A stretch of 64,000 nt of DNA from Lotus japonicus. Its lineage: Eukaryota; Streptophyta; Magnoliopsida; Fabales; Fabaceae. Under the pieces are notes generated by a model that was given only the letters and a program-made list of their open reading frames with translations, had not been told where the DNA came from and made no database searches. The stretch spans positions 62,303,920 through 62,367,919 of the forward strand of contig NC_080043.1 in the NCBI RefSeq assembly GCF_012489685.1. The letters are read 5' to 3'. Shown piece after piece: positions 23,675 through 35,288 of this stretch (position 1 is the first letter of the stretch; each line of letters begins with the position of its first letter). Made by a program: the position numbers and the translations under genes.

Positions 23675-23871
23675 GTTCTGTATTCGTTTAGCAAACAGTC
23701 AGTACCAATCATAAGATAGTATTATGCATAACTATACAATATGATTAGGTAGCAACTTCAATCAATTAAAGCGAAGATCGCTTGGCAGACAATCAATTTT
23801 TTACTCTTTGCAGAGTCACACAACCTAGCACAGAAGACCTATTCCCCAAGGACTCCCAAAAGACTCGACAA

Positions 23872-23883
23872 GCTCTGATACCA
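23872..23883 (-). promoter_or_regulatory. Primer-binding site, array B copy 2
   Basis: Minus strand TGGTATCAGAGC, three bases from LTR B3. tRNA-iMet type. Confidence 0.9.
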
Positions 23884-24208
23884 CAATGTAACACCCCGAT
23901 TTCCAGGTGTCACTTTAGTAACCAAAAATAATCTTTACGCGGAAAACAGGTAATTTTTTTCCGATTGATTCCTTTAAATCAAAACGATAAAGAAGTAAAG
24001 ACAAAACACAACTACTAAACTAACCAATATACATCAAATATAAACATGTACAGCCTCAGCTGCACTTCCACGCCCCACACACTCGCAGTGACTCCAAAGT
24101 AGTGTGCCCGTAGGCAAATATTTACAGATCCAGAAGTGTGAGTGAGAAAAAGTATAATTACAAACCACCAGGAGAAAGTCGGCCTCAAAATGGCCTAAGC
24201 AAAGACCC

Positions 24209-24517
24209 CTATGGTCCGACTGACTCACTGTGATCCCTCCGTAAGAGAATCACACAAAAAGCCATGCATCGGGAACCTACCCTGTCCCAAAAGCAAAACG
24301 AATCAGAGCTATTACAGTAACAACCAACTCCAAAAGACTCTAACCACCCATACCCCACACTACTATCATCGACCCTCCCTCGATCAGGCATGAAGTCCGG
24401 GTCCTCGTCGAAAGCTTCAGTAATAGTTGTTCCGCTCCGGGTCTTTCCCGTACAACGCATCATCACGAACCGGCTGACAGACGCCTGGCAGCAGGCCGAC
24501 CGCCCAAACACAAACAT
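24209..24517 (-). other. Conserved short ORF in LTR B3 leader
   Basis: Same residues as the frames at 9107-9415 and 16658-16966. Coding status unknown. Confidence 0.3.
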
Positions 24518-24840
24518 ACAAACAAAGCCAAGGCGCTAGGGTCAACTTACAGAATACAATAGATATACAATCAACTTGTGATAAAGGGGATATATACATA
24601 TGTTGTATATATATACATATAGGTTATGTATTGCCTACTCTAAGGTATATACATGGCATGTCCTCGAATCTCCTACACAGTTCAATCATTAATACCTAAC
24701 GATGTTCATCAACATCAAATCATCATAATCTCAACATATGAAGTTAGGTGATAAGGTTAGTCAAACAATGTATCGTCCTCCCAACACACCCGTATCCAAC
24801 TAAACCAATGTTCCCTGTCGTTGCCCTAGGGTAAACGACG

Positions 24841-25217
24841 ATGAAATCTCACGCTTCCATGAAGTCTCACGCTTCAATGGGGTCTTACGCTTTCACGAAG
24901 TCTCACGCTTCAGTGAAATCTCACACATTCACGAAGTCTCACGCTTCAGTGAAGTTTCGCGCCTTCACGAAGTCTCACGCTTCAGTGAAGTTGCACGCCT
25001 CCGCAAAGTCTCCCGCTTCAGCAAAGGTGTACGCCTCCGCAAAGTCTCCCGTTTCAGCGAAGGTTCCCGTCTCCACGAGGTCTCCCGCCTCAGTGAAGTT
25101 TCTGCTTTCACGAAGTCTCACGCCTCAGTGAAGCTTACTCACTTTCACGAAGTCTCACGCTTCAGTGAAGTTCCATGCTTTCACGAAGTCTCACGCCTCA
25201 GTGAAGCTTCCCGTTCT
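24841..25217. repeat. Degenerate ~30-bp repeats in LTR B3
   Basis: Copy of the array at 9739-10115. The 27-bp repeats follow at 25222-25342. Confidence 0.8.
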
Positions 25218-26987
25218 TCACTATGGATGGACCATTCCCGTTATCCATCCTGGATGAACCATTCCCGTTATTCATCCTTGGTGAACCATTCCCGTTATTC
25301 ACCATATGATATGCACAGGTGAACCATTCCCGTTATTCACCCGATTGATGCAATATGGTTAGCCAAACAACGAATCGCCCTTACCACGGAAGTGTTTAGC
25401 TCACAACCCAATCCAACAAAACCATGAGTTAGTGTCGGTCAATACAACACAACTCCCACCACAAAACCCACAAACAAAGCCCAGAGTCTGTGCCGGTCAA
25501 TACAACACGACTCGAACAACACTCCCAAGAGTACTAGAGTACTCGGTGACTTTCAATCATCACCATAGCTCACCTTAGTGGCTTTCCCCAATTCCAAAAC
25601 TCTCCAAACCCACAACAAAAGCCGACTTTTCCCCGTCTTTCGTAAATATTTTCCCCTTTAGTTCTCCTATGATTATTCGTTTAGTAAAAACGTTTCGAAT
25701 TGAATTAGTCAAGTTATGAGTTTACTTCTCAAAGTCTAAGTCTCCCAGAGTCTCTAGTTTTCGAAATTCTAATCATTCTAAGTTTTCCAAAAACCCTCCA
25801 AAAGAAGTTTCCCGGGGAAAGTCTAAGTATTCAAACGAATCCCAACAAATGGCTAAGCCTCAAACCCCTCGTTTGGACTTGCCTAGGGTTGTTCATCCAA
25901 CCCGAAATGTCAAAGATCACCAGATCAATGAATCTCCACTCCGAAGTCGCGTCAAAACGCTCAATCCAACACAACATCAACATCATAAGTTATGAAAACA
26001 TTCATAACAATAAACCATCATCATAATCAATATCATAGCAAAGCATAAGTCGAATTTATCGACGCCTACTATGAAATCATAGCTAATATATATGTAAGTT
26101 GCCCTAACCTCGAGCTGTTCCAGCTTCGCAAACAAAGTTCTCCTCAAACAATTGCTCTGAGTCTTCCAAAGTTTCCTCAACTGAACCTCGGAGAAAAACA
26201 AAGCAGAATCCAAACAAAATCGATTAGTTCGATCGCAAAACAATACATAAACGATAGACAAAGCATTAAAGCTTCAGAATAGGACAATCAGGTACGAAAA
26301 GACAAGTTTTCGAAACCGAAAAACTCCCCCCTAAAGGAAATAGTCCACGGCCTCAAAGGAAAAAGGGCTTCGGCTCTTTTTCTTTGATCAAATCAATTCA
26401 CAAGGTAGTTTTAGGGTAAAACTAAGGCAAAGAAACTGTCAGAACAATTTTCGGACAATCGGGCCGAAATACGACTACGCAGGGGCATTTTGGTCCAAAA
26501 TAAAGGCTCAAAACTTCAAAGTTATCCGTTCTGAAAACAGATTTGACAGCAACGATCCTCATGACATCCATGACAACAAATCCTAAAGGCACGAAGTCAG
26601 ATTATAGCTTTACGACAATAAAGTTTCGAAATGTGAGACAAAAAGAGTTTTGAGTCAATTTTTCAGATCCTGGACAACTGAATCGCAATCAGAGTTTACT
26701 GACAGAGGTTTTAGACTCAGGGGAACATAAGGAACATAACCCAAGCGAGAAATCAGAGAAATCGGACAATTTTAGAAAAAGCTCAAAACTTAGAGCACAG
26801 AAACGACTTCAGAAACGCAACAGAAACAACAATCAGAGGTAGGAATCGTGTTAGTTACCTTGATACCTAGAAGTAGGGACGAACTGCACGGAGATTGGTC
26901 AAGTTTTCGCGAAAATCTCTCCTCCCCCAAGCTCCCCCAAACTCGCGGCCTTGTGTGGTGTTTGTGGAGATATTTTTGCTTTTTCGC

Positions 26988-26997
26988 CTATTTATAG
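26988..26997 (-). promoter_or_regulatory. TATA box of LTR B3
   Basis: Minus strand CTATAAATAG at the same LTR offset. This promoter would drive internal region 2. Confidence 0.65.
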
Positions 26998-27688
26998 GCG
27001 GGTGAAATCGCGGGAAAATGAAAATTTCGCGATTCCGATTTTTGCAGCACGTTCACCAAGGAATTCTAAGAGAGATTCTGGCGTCAGAAATCCAGAACTA
27101 AAAACAAATATCTATGATATGGGAAAAACGATATCGAAAATCTCAAAAGCGGTGTAAGTTAAATCTGTCCCGAAAAACTACTTTTTGCTGTGATCGCCGG
27201 ACGACAAAACTTCCTTCTGAAGAAAGATTGGAAACGTCGAAACAAATCTGGCAACGCGAACGGAATCTTCGTTAGAAGTCCCGAATAGAAAAAGTCTTCA
27301 TCCATTGCTCGAAAATAGGGTTTCGAAGCAAAGAAATTAGCGTCGGCGGACATCCGAAAAGTTAAACCTATCGTGCGTACAGTCCAGAGTTCCGAAATGA
27401 AACGCTGGTCGATGGAAAAATAAAGAGAAACTTTAAATTTTCCAAGAGTTCGAAATCTCACTTAAAACGTTGCTTTAAGAGCGAAATAGCCTATTCTGGA
27501 CATGCTCGCCATAAGGCAGGTGTGCAGACGACTCGCACTAGCTCCGAAAGAAACAACGCCACATTCCTCGAGCAATTCCTGAACTTTCTTCTTCATTAAT
27601 CTTTCTCAAATATCAAACTCCTGTCACGCTTACACTGATTCCACGCGTGAGTCAGAAATTAACTTGTTCCGAAAATCCGGGTCTTACA

Positions 27689-27693
27689 TTTTT
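27689..27693. repeat. Target-site duplication, right (TTTTT) of array B
   Basis: Matches 8780-8784. The five-base length is typical for gypsy elements. The T-rich sequence gives some room for chance, but the fit to the intact viral copies supports it. Confidence 0.8.
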
Positions 27694-29107
27694 CAAGTTG
27701 ACATCCTTTAGGGATATCAAGATTAGAAGAGGAAGGTTCAATCTTGACCTTTTCTTTTCCTTTCCTGGAAGAGGAATCCTGCACTTGGGATTCTCCAAGA
27801 ATTTGAAGATACTTATTGGTATAATTGGATTGTTCCATGAGGTCTTTGATGTCTTTACCAGTGACATCACCTTCTTCTTTCCTAGTCTTGAAGGGAGAAG
27901 CTAGGACAGGTGTAGATTGAGCTCCTTTAAGAAGGAAAGGAGTTTTAGGTGGCAGGTTAGAAAGGGTTTCTTTTCCATCCTTATGCTGCCATTTAACCAT
28001 GTCAATTTGGAAGGGGTAAGATTTCCAATTCTTGTTGGCATAATCTTGAAACCATTCAAAAAAGAAGATGTTTTGCTGGGTTTTCTCAAGGAACCCATAG
28101 AATTTTTCTTGGATCTTCTTTCTCTTTTCACCCTGATACTTTGCAAAGAACCATTTTCTTTGCTGAGTCCATCGGTCAGAGTAGAAATCTGCCTTGATAC
28201 TTCCTTTGTCGATGACGAATTCAGTAGTGATTGCTCCAATGAAATCAGAAGTTTCTCCAGGGGTTTCTAGAGAAGAATACGTTGGAGATAAGGTGGATTG
28301 ATGTTCTTCATCACCCTTGTCATAGGTAGTCTTGACAGGAGTGGTATTGACATATCCAGCCAAATGGATAGTAGATCCGTCATGAGAGAGGGAAGGTCGA
28401 GCGCTAGACTCGGGTTGGTTCCTTCTAGTCATAGAAAAAGATCTTCTGGACATGGCAGATTGGAAATCAGAGGATGTCCTAATAGATCTAGGGATGGAGA
28501 AAGAATTTCTTCTATCAAAGATGAGATCTACTTGGCCAGATTGGTGTTGGACAATTTCACGAAACTCAGGAGTTTCAACAGGTTGGGCTGGAGTAGCCTT
28601 TTCCAAAGACCATTTCTCTGGAAGGGTGATATCACTCCATTGGATGGTTTTGGGCACAATAACATTGGCCTTATCATAATCTGTGAGGAAGAGGGTAGTT
28701 TCTCCAGATTTCTCACAATTGGTTCGCAAGAAATAAGATTTGATAGAGTTCATTACCTTGTATTGAACCCTGTAGATCAAAGAGATTGGAATGGAATCTT
28801 CTTTCATATCAAGGCCGTGAAGCTTGATATTTAGGAAGAGGACATCAAGGATGTTTTTATCTTCCAGACTAACAGTTAGATCTGGGAAGCAATTGAAAAA
28901 GATTGGTCCATTACTCAGGCTGGTTTCAACCGTTCCTAAGAGGGAGTCATGGAATTGATTATGTCTAACATCCCTAAGACAAAGGAGTACAGCGATGTCA
29001 AGAGATTTCCTGGTTAGGGGTTTAAGACCAACTTGAACACTACCTATATGAAGATAGTTGAAGTTCTTGCTGATATGTTCTTTGATGCTTTTCTCGGAAA
29101 GCAGATG
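27694..29107 (-). pseudogene. Endogenous pararetrovirus ORF1 fragment (movement protein to capsid N-terminus), left copy
   Basis: The minus strand is open from about 29107 to the array B edge. It starts inside the movement protein (NFNYLHIGSVQVGLKPLT), so its N-terminus is missing. It runs through the linker to the capsid N-terminal region, ending at the residues that precede the fragment at 7421-8784. The TGG codon that is TAG in the plus-strand copy is intact here. Several substitutions separate it from the two inverted copies (for example SIKEHISK for SVKDHISK), so it is an older or independent copy. It lies head to head with the plus-strand copy at 29172. Confidence 0.85.
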
Positions 29108-29171
29108 GGGAAGTAGATCAGGAGCAGTAGCTTGGATAATATATCTAACATATCTAACATATTTCAGATAA
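29108..29171. other. Scrambled viral junction between left copy and plus copy
   Basis: Short pieces of viral sequence are stitched together: GATGGGGAAGTAG (as in the leader after the primer-binding site), ATCAGGAGCAGTAGCT (as in the capsid gene, minus sense, 8363), and ATATCTAACATAT repeated, as in the reverse of the leader near 29350. This looks like end joining with microhomology at integration or later rearrangement. Confidence 0.6.
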
Positions 29172-29311
29172 TTCTGTTTATGGAAGGCTGAGCCTCCTGT
29201 TTTAATTTCTGCAATTTAATTTTCTGCAAAAAGCCCCTCCGTGGTGGCGTCCTACTTCTCTTAATCCTCTTCTCATCCCCCTCCTTCTGCTTCCGACCCC
29301 CTCTTGGTATC
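29172..29311 (+). repeat. Terminal redundancy of plus EPRV copy, 5' side
   Basis: Matches about 37156-37311, apart from ~14 extra bases in the 3' copy (an extra TCCTGTTTTAAT and a TC). It begins TTCTGTTTATGGAAGGC. Confidence 0.8.
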
Positions 29312-29316
29312 AGAGC
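29305..29316 (+). promoter_or_regulatory. EPRV primer-binding site (plus copy)
   Basis: TGGTATCAGAGC, the tRNA-iMet site used by Caulimoviridae for minus-strand DNA synthesis; by convention the origin of the circular map. A partial second copy (TGGTATCAG) ends the plus copy at 37303-37311. Confidence 0.85.
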
Positions 29317-29725
29317 CTGATGGGGAAGTAGGAACGTGCTAAATATGTTAGATATAAGTTATTTCTCTGCTTTGTTCTTACATAATTAAGCACTATGGTA
29401 ACGGATCTAGACTGGTAAGTACACAACTCAGCTAAACTAAAATGAAATCCTTTTTGAAGATCTCTCAGGATTATTTATTTTCAGACTTATGATCATATCT
29501 GCAGCGGAGGCGTTGAAGGCAGTAAGTCCCTGTGTGGCAGTAAGTCTATATTGGCCATACTACAGATATGATATGTTAAGTTCAGAATATTTTTAATGTC
29601 CTTGTTTAGCTTTTCTTTTGTGGTGGCTTTAGTCTGATCCAGATCTATACTGCTCAACTATTAAGAACAACACAGAACGTAACTTATATTTCTAATTTAT
29701 TTATCTGTTTCTATAGAACCAGGTG
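29317..29725 (+). promoter_or_regulatory. EPRV leader with possible intron (29415-29716)
   Basis: About 410 nt without a long ORF. A strong donor-like sequence CTG/GTAAGTAC has its GT at 29415. A pyrimidine-rich tract ending in TTTCTATAG has its AG at 29716. Splicing would remove 302 nt and bring the 5' leader to 9 nt before the ORF1 ATG. A tiny upstream frame starts at 29396. Splicing is known in some Caulimoviridae; here it is inferred from motifs only. Confidence 0.4.
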
Positions 29726-32700
29726 ATGGCGATGATACTTACGGGTGAGGAAGATTTGTCTTTTATGATGCTCCGCTCCTTTTCCAAGCTTTCTTTCAAA
29801 TCTTCCCAACCCTCTTCTTCTTCTATCGATCATCCTCATCAATCCAATCAATTATCCAAATCTGTCTTCAAAGAAGAAATTCATTTTGAAGATATCAATC
29901 AAGATCTCGACAATTGGGAAATCCCTAAAATCTCTCATGCTGAGATCTACAAACCAAACGGATCCTTTTTCAAACGATCAGACTTCATCATCAAAACCGT
30001 TGAGCAAACCTACAAGCTCAGATCTGATAATGAAGAAATCCATCTGCTTTCTGAGAAAAGCGTCAAAGATCATATCAGCAAGAACTTCAACTATCTTCAC
30101 ATAGGTAGTGTTCAAGTTGGTCTCAAACCCCTAACTAGGAAGTCTCTGGACATCTCTGTTCTTCTTTGTCTTAGGGATATTAGACATAATCAATTCCATG
30201 ACTCCCTCTTAGGAACGGTTGAAACCAGCCTGAGTAATGGACCAATCTTTTTCAATTGCTTTCCAGATCTAACTGTCAGTCTGGAAGACAAAAACATCCT
30301 TGACGTTCTCTTCCTAAATATCAAGCTTCACGGCCTTGATATGAAAGAAGATTCCATACCTATCTCTTTGATCTACAGGGTTCAATACAAGGTAATGAAC
30401 TCTATCAAATCTTATTTCTTGCGAACCAATTGTGAGAAATCTGGAGAAACTACCCTCTTCCTCACAGATTATGATAAGGCCAATGTTATTGTGCCCAAAA
30501 CCAACCAATAGAGTGATATCACCCTTCCAGAGAAATGGTCTTTGGAAAAGGCTACTCCAGCCCAACCTGTTGAAACTCCTGAGTTTTGTGAAATCGTCCA
30601 ACACCAATCTGGTCAAGTAGATCTTATCTTTGATAGGAGAAATTCCTTCTCTATCCCTAGATCTATTAGGACATCCTCAAATGATTTCCAATCTGCCATG
30701 TCCAGAAGATCCTTTTCTATGACTAGAAGGAACCAACCCGAGTCTAGCGCTCGACCTTCCCTCTCTCATGACGGATCTACTATCCATTTGGCTGGATATG
30801 TCAATACCACTCCTGTCAAGACTACCTATGACAAGGGTGATGAAGATCATCAATCCAAATTATCTCCAACGTATTCTTCTCTAGAAACCCCTGGAGAAAC
30901 TTCTGATTTCATTGGAGCTATTACTACTGAATTTGTCATCGACAAAGAAAGAATCAAAGCAGATTTCTACTCTGACCGATGGACTAAGCAAAGGAAATGG
31001 TTCTTTGCAAAGTATCAGGGTGAAAAGAGAAAAAAGATCCAAGAAAAATTCTACGGGTTCCTTGAAAAAACCCAGCAGAACATCTTCTTTTTTGAATGGT
31101 TTCAAGATTATGCCAACAAGAATTGGAAATCTTACCCCTTCCAAATTGACATGGTTAAATGGCAGCATAAAGATGGAAAAGAAACCCTTTCTAAACTGCC
31201 ACCGAAAACTCCTTTCCTTCTTAAAGGAGCTCAATCTACACCTGTCTGGGCTTCTCCCTTCAAGACTAGGGAAGAAGAAGGTGAGGTCACCAGTAAGGAC
31301 ATCAAAGACCTCATGGAACAGGCCAATTATACCAATAAGTATCTTCAAACTCTTGGAGAATCTCAGACTCATGATGATTCTGCTAGAAAAGGAAAAGGAA
31401 AGGTCAAGACTGAACCCTCTTCCCCAGATATCCCTAAAGAGTGTCAACTGGAGAAACCTTTATTCAAACCTTTCCAAATCAGTAACCGATCTAGGCACTC
31501 AGCTCAATCCCTTCGTGCCAAGAATGAATCTGATAATGAGCTTCTTCAGAAAGTTGTGGAACAACTGAAGCTTCTCAATCAAGTGATCCCTGAAACTCCG
31601 ACTCAAGAAACTCCAACTCCGGAGGCAGTTTCTAATCCTACTGTCTCTGCTCCTGCTCCTCCAAAAACTCGGACTTCTACTCGTAATGCCTCTACTTCTT
31701 TAAACAATATTGAAGATGGTAAGGTTGAGTCTGATTCTGATATCCAATCTGTCAAGAGTATTCCTATCAACATTGTTAATCACAATTCTAGGAATCAGTG
31801 GAGAAAAGAGACCAAACTCTATTATCCCAGAGCTACTGCTCCTGATCTTCTTTTAGAAGAATCTTCAAACTTCAAAAGCTTCAGTGCCAACAATGTTTAT
31901 GAATGGAATATTGATGGTGAAAACGAGTATGGCATCACCAAAAGCCTCCAAAATATGACTATGGTAGCCACTGCCTATGTTACCGCCAATAGTTGTCCTG
32001 AATCTCTTATTGTCGAAGTCTTGGTTGCTGGTTTCTGTGGCCAGCTCAAAGGATGGTGGGATAATTATCTCACTGAAGACGAGAAGAATCAGATCTTGAC
32101 TGCCATCAAGACTGATGAAGAAGGTAATCCTATCATTGAAGATGGCAAATTCATTCCTGATGCTGTCAACTCCTTAATCTTCACTATAGCTCAACATTTT
32201 GTTGGAGATCCTTCCCTCATCAAGGATAGATCTGGTGATCTTTTGTCCAATCTTAAGTGTAAATCTTTGGGTGATTTCAGATGGTACAAGGATACCTTTT
32301 TGACCAGAGTTTACACCCGCGAAGATAGCCAACAAGCCTTCTGGAAAGAGAAATTCCTGGCAGGTCTTCCTAAATCTTTTGGCGACAAAGTTCGGGAAAA
32401 ACTTAGAAGCCAAAATCCTGGGGGAGAAATCCCGTATCAAACTCTTAGCTATGGTCAGCTCATAGCAATCATTCAAAGAGTTGCTCTCAAAATCTGTCAA
32501 GATGACAAAATCCAACAGCAACTCACCAAAGAGAAATCTCAGAATCGCAGGGATTTGGGAACCTTCTGCGAACAATTTGGTATTCAGGGTTGTCCCAAGA
32601 AACCTAAAACCAGAAAGCAAGATCCTCCTAAACAACAATGGAAAAGGAGATCTAGCAGGAATGATCATAGGAAACCCAAACCTAGATCTAAACCCCATTC

Positions 32701-35287
32701 TGCGAAAGCTCCAAACTCTCCTGAGAACAGACCCTCTCAAGGAAAAGATGTCACCTGCTACAATTGTGGCAAATCTGGCCATATCAGCAGATATTGCAGA
32801 CTCAAGAAAAGAATCTCTGAACTTCATCTTGAACCTGAGATTGAAGACAAGATCAATAATCTTCTCATCCAAACTTCTGATGAAGAAGATTCCAATCCTT
32901 CGGACTCTGAGGTCTCTGAAGACCTAAATCAAATCCAGAATGATGATTCTGGATCATCATCCTCTGTCAATACCTTGACTATTAACACTTTGACTAATGA
33001 GCAAGATCTTCTCTTTAGGGCCATCAATTCTATCCCTGATCCTGAAGAAAAGAAAATCTACTTGGAACGCCTCAGATCTACTCTTGAAGACAGGCCTCCC
33101 ACAAGTCCTATTACTACCAATAAGTTCAATCTTAGGGATACCTTCAAGCGTCTTGAAAAATCTGCTGTCAAGCCTGTCACTATTCAAGACCTCCAATCTG
33201 AAGTTAGTACCCTTAAAATCGAGGTTAAGGGTCTCAAACAAATCCAAAAAAGTCAGCAGCTTATCTTAGACAAACTGACTAGAAATTATGAAGAAGACAG
33301 TTCTTCTTCTATACCTGATTCCAATCCTGCTCCTAACAACAATTGCGATGACTTTCTGGAAGTTATCAATCATGTCACCATCCAGAAATTCTACATCCAC
33401 ATCAAAATCCTTATAGGAGATTTTATCTTGGAAACTCCAGCTCTCTTTGATACTGGGGCTGATTCCAGGTGTATTTCTGAGGGACTCATTCCCACCAGAT
33501 ATTTTGAAAAAACAACTGAGAAACTCAGTGCTGCTGAAGGATCTAGGTTAATAATCAAATATAAGATCCCCTCGGCTATCATCAAAAATGGTAGTCTTGA
33601 GATTGAAACCCCTTTTCTGCTCGTCAGAAATCTTAGTCAAAAAGTCATAATAGGGACTCCTTTCATTAAGAAACTCTTCCCTTATGATACTGACGTTGAT
33701 GGCATCACTGTCCAGCATCTTGGACAACCAATTCTGTTCAAATTCTCGGAACCTCCTTTTGATAAAACCCTGAATGTTATATCTTACAAGGAAAAGCAAA
33801 TCAATTTCCTCAAGGAAGAGATCTCCTTCAAGAACATTGAAGTTCAATTACAACAACCTTCAGTCAAATCAAGGATTGAGAATATTTTGGGGAATATTCA
33901 ATCTAGCATCTGTTCTGACCTACCCAATGCCTTTTGGGAAAGGAAGAGCCATATGGTGGAACTTCCTTATGAAAAGGATTTTTCAGACAAACAGATCCCA
34001 ACCAAGGCTAGACCTATTCAAATGAATGAAGAACTTCTTCATTTTTGCCGAAAGGAAATCGATGATCTTCTTAAGAAGAAGCTAATCCGCAGGAGTAAAA
34101 GTCCTTGGTCCTGTGCAGCCTTCTATGTCAACAAACAAGCTGAGATAGAAAGAGGAACCCCTAGGTTGGTCATCAACTACAAACCTCTCAATCAAGCCCT
34201 TTGTTGGATTAGATATCCTATTCCCAACAAGAAAGATCTTCTTGCCAGACTGCATGATGCTAAGATCTTTTCGAAGTTCGACATGAAATCTGGATTTTGG
34301 CAAATCCAATTACAAGAAAAGGATAGGTATAAAACTGCTTTTACTGTCCCTTTTGGACAATATGAGTGGAATGTTATGCCTTTCGGGCTAAAGAACGCCC
34401 CATCTGAATTTCAAAGGATCATGAACGAAATCTTCAATCCCTATTCCAAATTCACTATTGTCTACATCGATGATGTGCTGGTCTTCTCTCAAACCATGGA
34501 TCAACACTTCAAACACCTCAATACTTTCATCTCTGTAATCAAAAGGAATGGTCTGGCAGTATCTAAAACAAAAGTCAGCTTGTTCCAGACCAAAATCAGA
34601 TTCCTTGGCCATAACATTCACCAAGGAACTATCATTCCCATCAATAGAGCCATCGAGTTCACCGACAAATTTCCTGATCAAATTATAGACAAAACCCAAT
34701 TGCAAAGATTCTTGGGATGTCTCAATTATGTTGCGGACTTCTGTCCTCAACTCAGCACAATAATCAAACCCCTTCATGATAGACTCAAGAAGGATCCTCC
34801 ACCCTGGTCTGATATTCATACCAACGTGGTCAAACAAATCAAACTGCGTATCAAAAATCTTCCTTGTCTTTATCTTCCTAATCCTCAAGCTTTCAAAATT
34901 ATTGAAACTGATGCCTCTGATATTGGCTTTGGTGGTATTTTGAAACAAAAAATTCTTGATAAAGAACAAATTATTGCTTTTACTTCAAAACATTGGAATC
35001 CTGCTCAACAGAATTATTCTACTGTCAAAAAAGAAGTTTTAGCAATCGTTTTATCTATTTCAAAATTTCAATCTGATTTGATTAATCAAAAATTCTTAGT
35101 CCGTGTAGACTGCAAATCTGCGAAAGAAATCTTACAAAAAGATGTCAAAAACTTAGCTTCAAAACATATCTTTGCCAGATGGCAAGCTATTTTAAGCGTT
35201 TTTGACTTCGATATTGAATATATAAAAGGATCTAACAATTCTCTCCCTGATTTCCTCACTCGTGAATATTTGCAGGGAAGATCATAA
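29726..35287 (+). pseudogene. EPRV ORF1 polyprotein, plus copy (MP-CP-PR-RT-RH) with one in-frame stop
   Basis: One frame of 1854 codons from the ATG at 29726 (good context, G at -3 and +4) to the TAA at 35285-35287. A single TAG at 30509-30511 (codon 262) interrupts it; the mirror copy and the left fragment both have TGG there. Domains: 30K-type movement protein (HIGSVQVGLKPL near residue 124), a linker, capsid (GWWDNYLT near 775), CCHC knuckle CYNCGKSGHISRYC near 1011, a coiled-coil-like stretch near 1180, pepsin-like protease DTGADS at 1242, RT with YIDDVLVF at 1580, and RNase H with TDASDIGFG near 1729. The virus would use it for cell-to-cell spread, particle formation and reverse transcription. 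As it stands, translation would yield only an incomplete movement protein. Confidence 0.85.
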
Positions 35288-35288
35288 G

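Larger units (their letters stand above)
20138..23886 (-). mobile_element. Internal region 2 of array B (3749 bp)
   Basis: Same layout and length as internal region 1. I found no difference between them by eye in the gag and pol-remnant parts. The stretch 20439-22519 has no recognisable gene. Confidence 0.85.
8785..27688 (-). mobile_element. Tandem array of gag-only element B: LTR-internal-LTR-internal-LTR
   Basis: Three 3802-bp LTRs (8785, 16336, 23887) alternate with two 3749-bp internal regions, an exact 7551-bp period. Both internal regions carry intact gag and a pol remnant on the minus strand. Only the outer ends have the TTTTT duplication, so one insertion was followed by a copy-number change, most simply unequal exchange between LTRs. 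By eye the copies are nearly identical; one clear difference is a G at 17273 where the other LTRs have C (9722, 24824). Confidence 0.9.
23887..27688 (-). repeat. LTR B3 (outer right, 3802 bp)
   Basis: By orientation this is the outermost 5' LTR of the array. Right edge GTCTTACA is followed by the TTTTT duplication. Confidence 0.9.

Noticed and set aside
8785..27688. Two independent adjacent insertions of element B
   Set aside because: The middle LTR is single and shared, inner edges have no target-site duplication, and only the outer ends carry TTTTT.
29305..29316. TGGTATCAGAGC motifs as part of tRNA genes
   Set aside because: Only the 12-18 bases complementary to the tRNA 3' end are present, next to LTR ends or the viral origin, with no cloverleaf around them.
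30509..30511. TAG in EPRV ORF1 (CAA TAG AG) as a programmed readthrough site
   Set aside because: The mirror copy and the older left fragment both have TGG here, so a nonsense mutation private to the plus copy is simpler.
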